Part shown: in pieces, positions 12,840-15,435 of the stretch
Numbering within the stretch: the first letter of the stretch is position 1
Layout: the number at the start of each line of letters is the position of its first letter
Origin: Paraclostridium ghonii
Lineage (GTDB): Bacteria > Bacillota > Clostridia > Peptostreptococcales > Peptostreptococcaceae
NCBI RefSeq assembly: GCF_023653455.1
Contig: NZ_JAKEDR010000074.1
Span: 1-15,435, forward strand
Length of the DNA stretch: 15,435 nucleotides
Reading direction: 5' to 3'
The notes under the pieces: model-generated
What the model saw: only the letters and a program-made list of their open reading frames with translations
Database searches by the model: none
What the model was told of the DNA's origin: nothing
Made by a program: the position numbers and the translations under genes

Positions 12840-15248
12840 ATGAATACAGAATTACTAGCACCTGTAGGTAGTTTTGATGCATTAAAGGCAGCTGTCCAAA
12901 ATGGAGCAAATGCAGTTTACCTAGGTGGAAAAGAATTTAGTGCTAGAGCCTCAGCAAATAACTTTGATAGAGAAGAATTAAAAGAAGCTGTAAATTATGC
13001 ACATATAAGAAATGTTAAAGTATTTGTAACAGCAAACACTCTTATAAAACAAAATGAAATAGATGATTTTCTTAACTATATAAAATATTTATATGATATA
13101 GATGTTGATGCAGTTATACTTCAAGATATAGGTATGGCTAAATTAATAAAGAAACTACTACCAGATTTTGAGCTACACGCAAGTACACAGATGGTAGCAC
13201 ATTCTCTAGAAGACACGCTATATTTACAAAATCTTGGATTTGATAGAGTTGTTTTAGCTAGAGAACTTAATATTGAAGAGATAGAGTATATATGTAAAAA
13301 TACTAATGTAGATATTGAAATATTTGTACATGGAGCATTATGTGTATGCTATTCAGGACAATGTTTAATGAGTAGTATGATAGGAAATAGATCTGGAAAT
13401 AGAGGAAGATGTGCTCAACCATGTAGACAAAGATATGAATTAATAGATATCAATTCAGGACAAGTTATAAATACAGAAGGAGATTACTTGTTAAGCCCTA
13501 GAGATTTAAATACTATAGAGGAAATAGATAGGGTTATAGAAGCTGGAGTACATTCTTTAAAGATTGAAGGTAGAATGAAACGCCCAGAATACGTAGCTAC
13601 TGTAATAAGTAGTTATAGAGAAACTATAGATAAGTATGTAGATGGAAAAAAAGTGAATGTGTCAAATGAAACTATGAATAATTTATATACTATATTCAAT
13701 AGAAAGTTTACTAAAGGATATTTATTAGGCGAAGTTGGGGAAGATATTATGAACTCAAATAGACCTAACAATGTGGGACTTTATATTGGAAAAGTAATTG
13801 ATTATAATAGAAAAGCTAAGCGTTTAAAAATTAAGCTAGAAAATACACTTAAAAAAGGTGATGGAATAAACTTAGGTGGAGGAACGATAGGAAGAATTAT
13901 TAAGAAGAACAACTTAATAAGTGATAGAGGCGAATCTGGAGAACTTATAGAATTAGACTTTATAGGAGAAGCTAAAAAAGGCCAAATAGTATACAAGACC
14001 TCAGATAGTGATTTACTTAATACTATTAAGAAATCATTTGAAGAAGATGTAGAAAATATAAAAATTCCTATAGATGCAAGTATTAAATTGAAACTTGGTG
14101 AAAACCCGACTTTAGTATTAAAAGATGGATACAATAATAAAATAACTGTTACAAATGAAAAACTTGTAGAAAAAGCTATGAAGGTTTCGCTAGGTGAGGA
14201 AAAAATAATTTCACAAATTAAAAAATTAGGAAATACAACTTATGCATTAAGAAATATAGAAACTGATATAGACGAAAATATAAGTCTTCCAGTAAGTATT
14301 TTAAATCAATTAAGAAGAGATGCTATAGAACAACTAAACAGCGAAAGAGCTATTATAAAAAATAGAAAATACAAAGACGAGATTATAAAATACACACCAA
14401 CAATTACAAAAACAGATAAAGATATAAAACTTAGAATCAAGGCTAAAAACTTAGATCAATTAAAAACCGTATTAAACTACGATATAGATGCTGTTTATTA
14501 TGAGGATATGAATACTTTAGAAGAAGCTATAAAGCTTTGTAGTAATAGTATAAAGATTATTTACTCTCCACCTAGAATTCTTAGAAATAAAGACTATAGA
14601 ATGTTAAATAAATTAGATGGAATTAAAAATATTCCTATTCAAGCAGGTAACTTAGGATGTGTAAATTTATATAAAGGAAAAGAACTGTATATAGATAGTT
14701 ACTTAAACTCTTTTAATAGTGAAACTATAAATTATTATAAGTCAGAAGGTGCAAATGTAGTTTGCATATCTCAAGAATTAAATTTAACTGAAATAAAAGA
14801 TATGTTAGTGTATACTGATAGTGAAATAGAAAGCATAGTGTATGGATATACGCCTCTTATGATTAGTGAATATTGTCCTATGGGAGTTTTAATTAGAAAT
14901 TGTAAAAAAGATAAAAAAAGTTCGGTTTGTAATAAAAGCTTATATGGATTAAAAGATGCTAAAGATGATATGTATAGACTGTCACAAGATATATTCTGTA
15001 GAACTAGTATATACAATTCAAAACCTTTATGTGTCCTAGAAGATTTAAGCGAATTAAAAAAATCAAATATAAATATATTTAGGATAGATCTTACATTTGA
15101 AACAAAGGAAGAAATAGAAACTATAGTTGAAGCTTTTATAGAAAGTATAGAAAATGATTTTAATATGGGGATAAAATGTAAAAAATTATACAAAAAGCTT
15201 GAATCAATAGGGATGACATTTGGACATTATTATAAAGGTGTTGAATAA
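12840..15248 (+). CDS. Long U32-family protein, probable RlhA/TrhP-type RNA hydroxylation enzyme
   Basis: Begins MNTELLAPVGSFDALKAAV with the U32 TIM-barrel start. The signature EIFVHGALCVCYSGQC (160-175), then GNRSGNRGRCAQPCR (182-196), includes C168, C175, C191 and C195, the probable iron-sulfur ligands of the family. A DUF3656-type segment lies around 380-500 (SIKLKLGENPTLVL near 410). The C-terminal region is a second barrel-like part with three more cysteines (C679, C688, C697). At 802 residues it is of the long U32 class. Although such proteins are annotated as collagenase-like peptidases, characterised members act in RNA hydroxylation: RlhA makes 5-hydroxycytidine in 23S rRNA and TrhP makes 5-hydroxyuridine in tRNA. 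The DUF3656 segment favours RlhA-like, by inference. AAGGAGGT (12828-12835) lies 4 nt before the ATG. No promoter is evident in the 22 nt after the zapA terminator. Confidence 0.88.
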   Translation: MNTELLAPVGSFDALKAAVQNGANAVYLGGKEFSARASANNFDREELKEAVNYAHIRNVKVFVTANTLIKQNEIDDFLNYIKYLYDIDVDAVILQDIGMAKLIKKLLPDFELHASTQMVAHSLEDTLYLQNLGFDRVVLARELNIEEIEYICKNTNVDIEIFVHGALCVCYSGQCLMSSMIGNRSGNRGRCAQPCRQRYELIDINSGQVINTEGDYLLSPRDLNTIEEIDRVIEAGVHSLKIEGRMKRPEYVATVISSYRETIDKYVDGKKVNVSNETMNNLYTIFNRKFTKGYLLGEVGEDIMNSNRPNNVGLYIGKVIDYNRKAKRLKIKLENTLKKGDGINLGGGTIGRIIKKNNLISDRGESGELIELDFIGEAKKGQIVYKTSDSDLLNTIKKSFEEDVENIKIPIDASIKLKLGENPTLVLKDGYNNKITVTNEKLVEKAMKVSLGEEKIISQIKKLGNTTYALRNIETDIDENISLPVSILNQLRRDAIEQLNSERAIIKNRKYKDEIIKYTPTITKTDKDIKLRIKAKNLDQLKTVLNYDIDAVYYEDMNTLEEAIKLCSNSIKIIYSPPRILRNKDYRMLNKLDGIKNIPIQAGNLGCVNLYKGKELYIDSYLNSFNSETINYYKSEGANVVCISQELNLTEIKDMLVYTDSEIESIVYGYTPLMISEYCPMGVLIRNCKKDKKSSVCNKSLYGLKDAKDDMYRLSQDIFCRTSIYNSKPLCVLEDLSELKKSNINIFRIDLTFETKEEIETIVEAFIESIENDFNMGIKCKKLYKKLESIGMTFGHYYKGVE

Positions 15249-15249
15249 T

Positions 15250-15294
15250 AAAAAGGATGATATGTGTGCTAGGTATGCATATTATCCTTTTTTT
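15250..15294 (+). terminator. Terminator after the U32 gene
   Basis: AAGGATGATATG (15253-15264) pairs with CATATTATCCTT (15278-15289), with one G-U pair and a weaker inner extension closing on a 5-nt loop. The run of seven T residues spans 15288-15294. The stem begins within a few bases of the stop codon. Confidence 0.9.
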
Positions 15295-15379
15295 ATTGAT
15301 AAATAAGTTATATTAAATTAAAAAATATACAAGTATTAGTAATTAAAATTTTTTGTCAACTTATGCAAATGAAACCTAA

Positions 15380-15397
15380 ACTTACAATTGTGTAAGT
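15380..15397. repeat. Small palindrome in the downstream intergenic region
   Basis: ACTTACA (15380-15386) and TGTAAGT (15391-15397) are perfect inverted copies around ATTG. It overlaps a weak promoter-like pair, TTACAA (15382-15387) and TATAAA (15404-15409), 16 nt apart, so it could be an operator of a gene beyond the window. No gene or ribosome binding site is visible in 15295-15435. Confidence 0.45.
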
Positions 15398-15435
15398 AGA
15401 TTTTATAAATTTAATTTTATACAATAATATAAATG

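Noticed and set aside
14771..15193. 140-codon minus-strand open frame inside the U32 gene
   Set aside because: Antisense shadow in an AT-rich gene, with no domain or ribosome binding site evidence.
15363..15395. 10-codon peptide starting at ATG 15363
   Set aside because: No ribosome binding site, very short, and it reads through the palindrome; likely chance.

Overview
The window is AT-rich, has AGGAGG-type ribosome binding sites and T-box-controlled synthetase genes, and carries a chain of translation genes. This points to a low-GC Firmicute of the class Clostridia. The gene order (thrS, infC-rpmI-rplT, ktrB-ktrA, SpoU methylase, pheS-pheT, zapA, U32) and sequence style fit the Peptostreptococcaceae (Clostridioides, Paraclostridium, Romboutsia group). 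That family call is inference; no marker gene or database search was available.

Layout. (1) 51-2342: a strong promoter, a threonine T-box leader with its attenuator terminator, and thrS, ending in a bidirectional terminator. (2) 2341-3741, minus strand: an AAA+/M41 metalloprotease with all FtsH catalytic motifs but no transmembrane segments. It faces thrS tail to tail and separates it from infC. (3) 3742-4133: a divergent regulatory region with an exact 35-bp tandem duplication that doubles the -35 box of the infC promoter, followed by an L20-type leader and attenuator. (4) 4134-5282: infC (AUU start codon), rpmI, rplT, then a terminator. (5) 5403-8386: a K+ uptake operon, ktrB-ktrA, with a SpoU/TrmH RNA methyltransferase 3 nt behind it. 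(6) 8397-12817: a strong promoter, a phenylalanine T-box leader, pheS, pheT and a long coiled-coil ZapA, then a terminator. (7) 12840-15294: a long U32-family protein of the RlhA/TrhP RNA-hydroxylation type, then a terminator. (8) 15295-15435: non-coding AT-rich sequence with one small palindrome.

Most of the window serves translation: two aminoacyl-tRNA synthetases sensed through their own tRNAs, initiation factor 3 with two 50S proteins, an RNA methylase and a probable RNA hydroxylase. K+ uptake and FtsZ-ring assembly genes lie between them. Several start codons differ from simple ATG-based calls: infC starts at ATT 4134, pheS at GTG 8734, ktrB at GTG 5517, and the FtsH-like gene most likely at ATG 3741 rather than the upstream TTG.

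I found no mobile element, CRISPR array, tRNA, rRNA or clearly new multigene system. The least ordinary items are the membrane-anchor-free FtsH-like protease, the tandem duplication in the infC promoter, the extended ZapA and an 18-nt perfect palindrome inside the threonine T-box leader.
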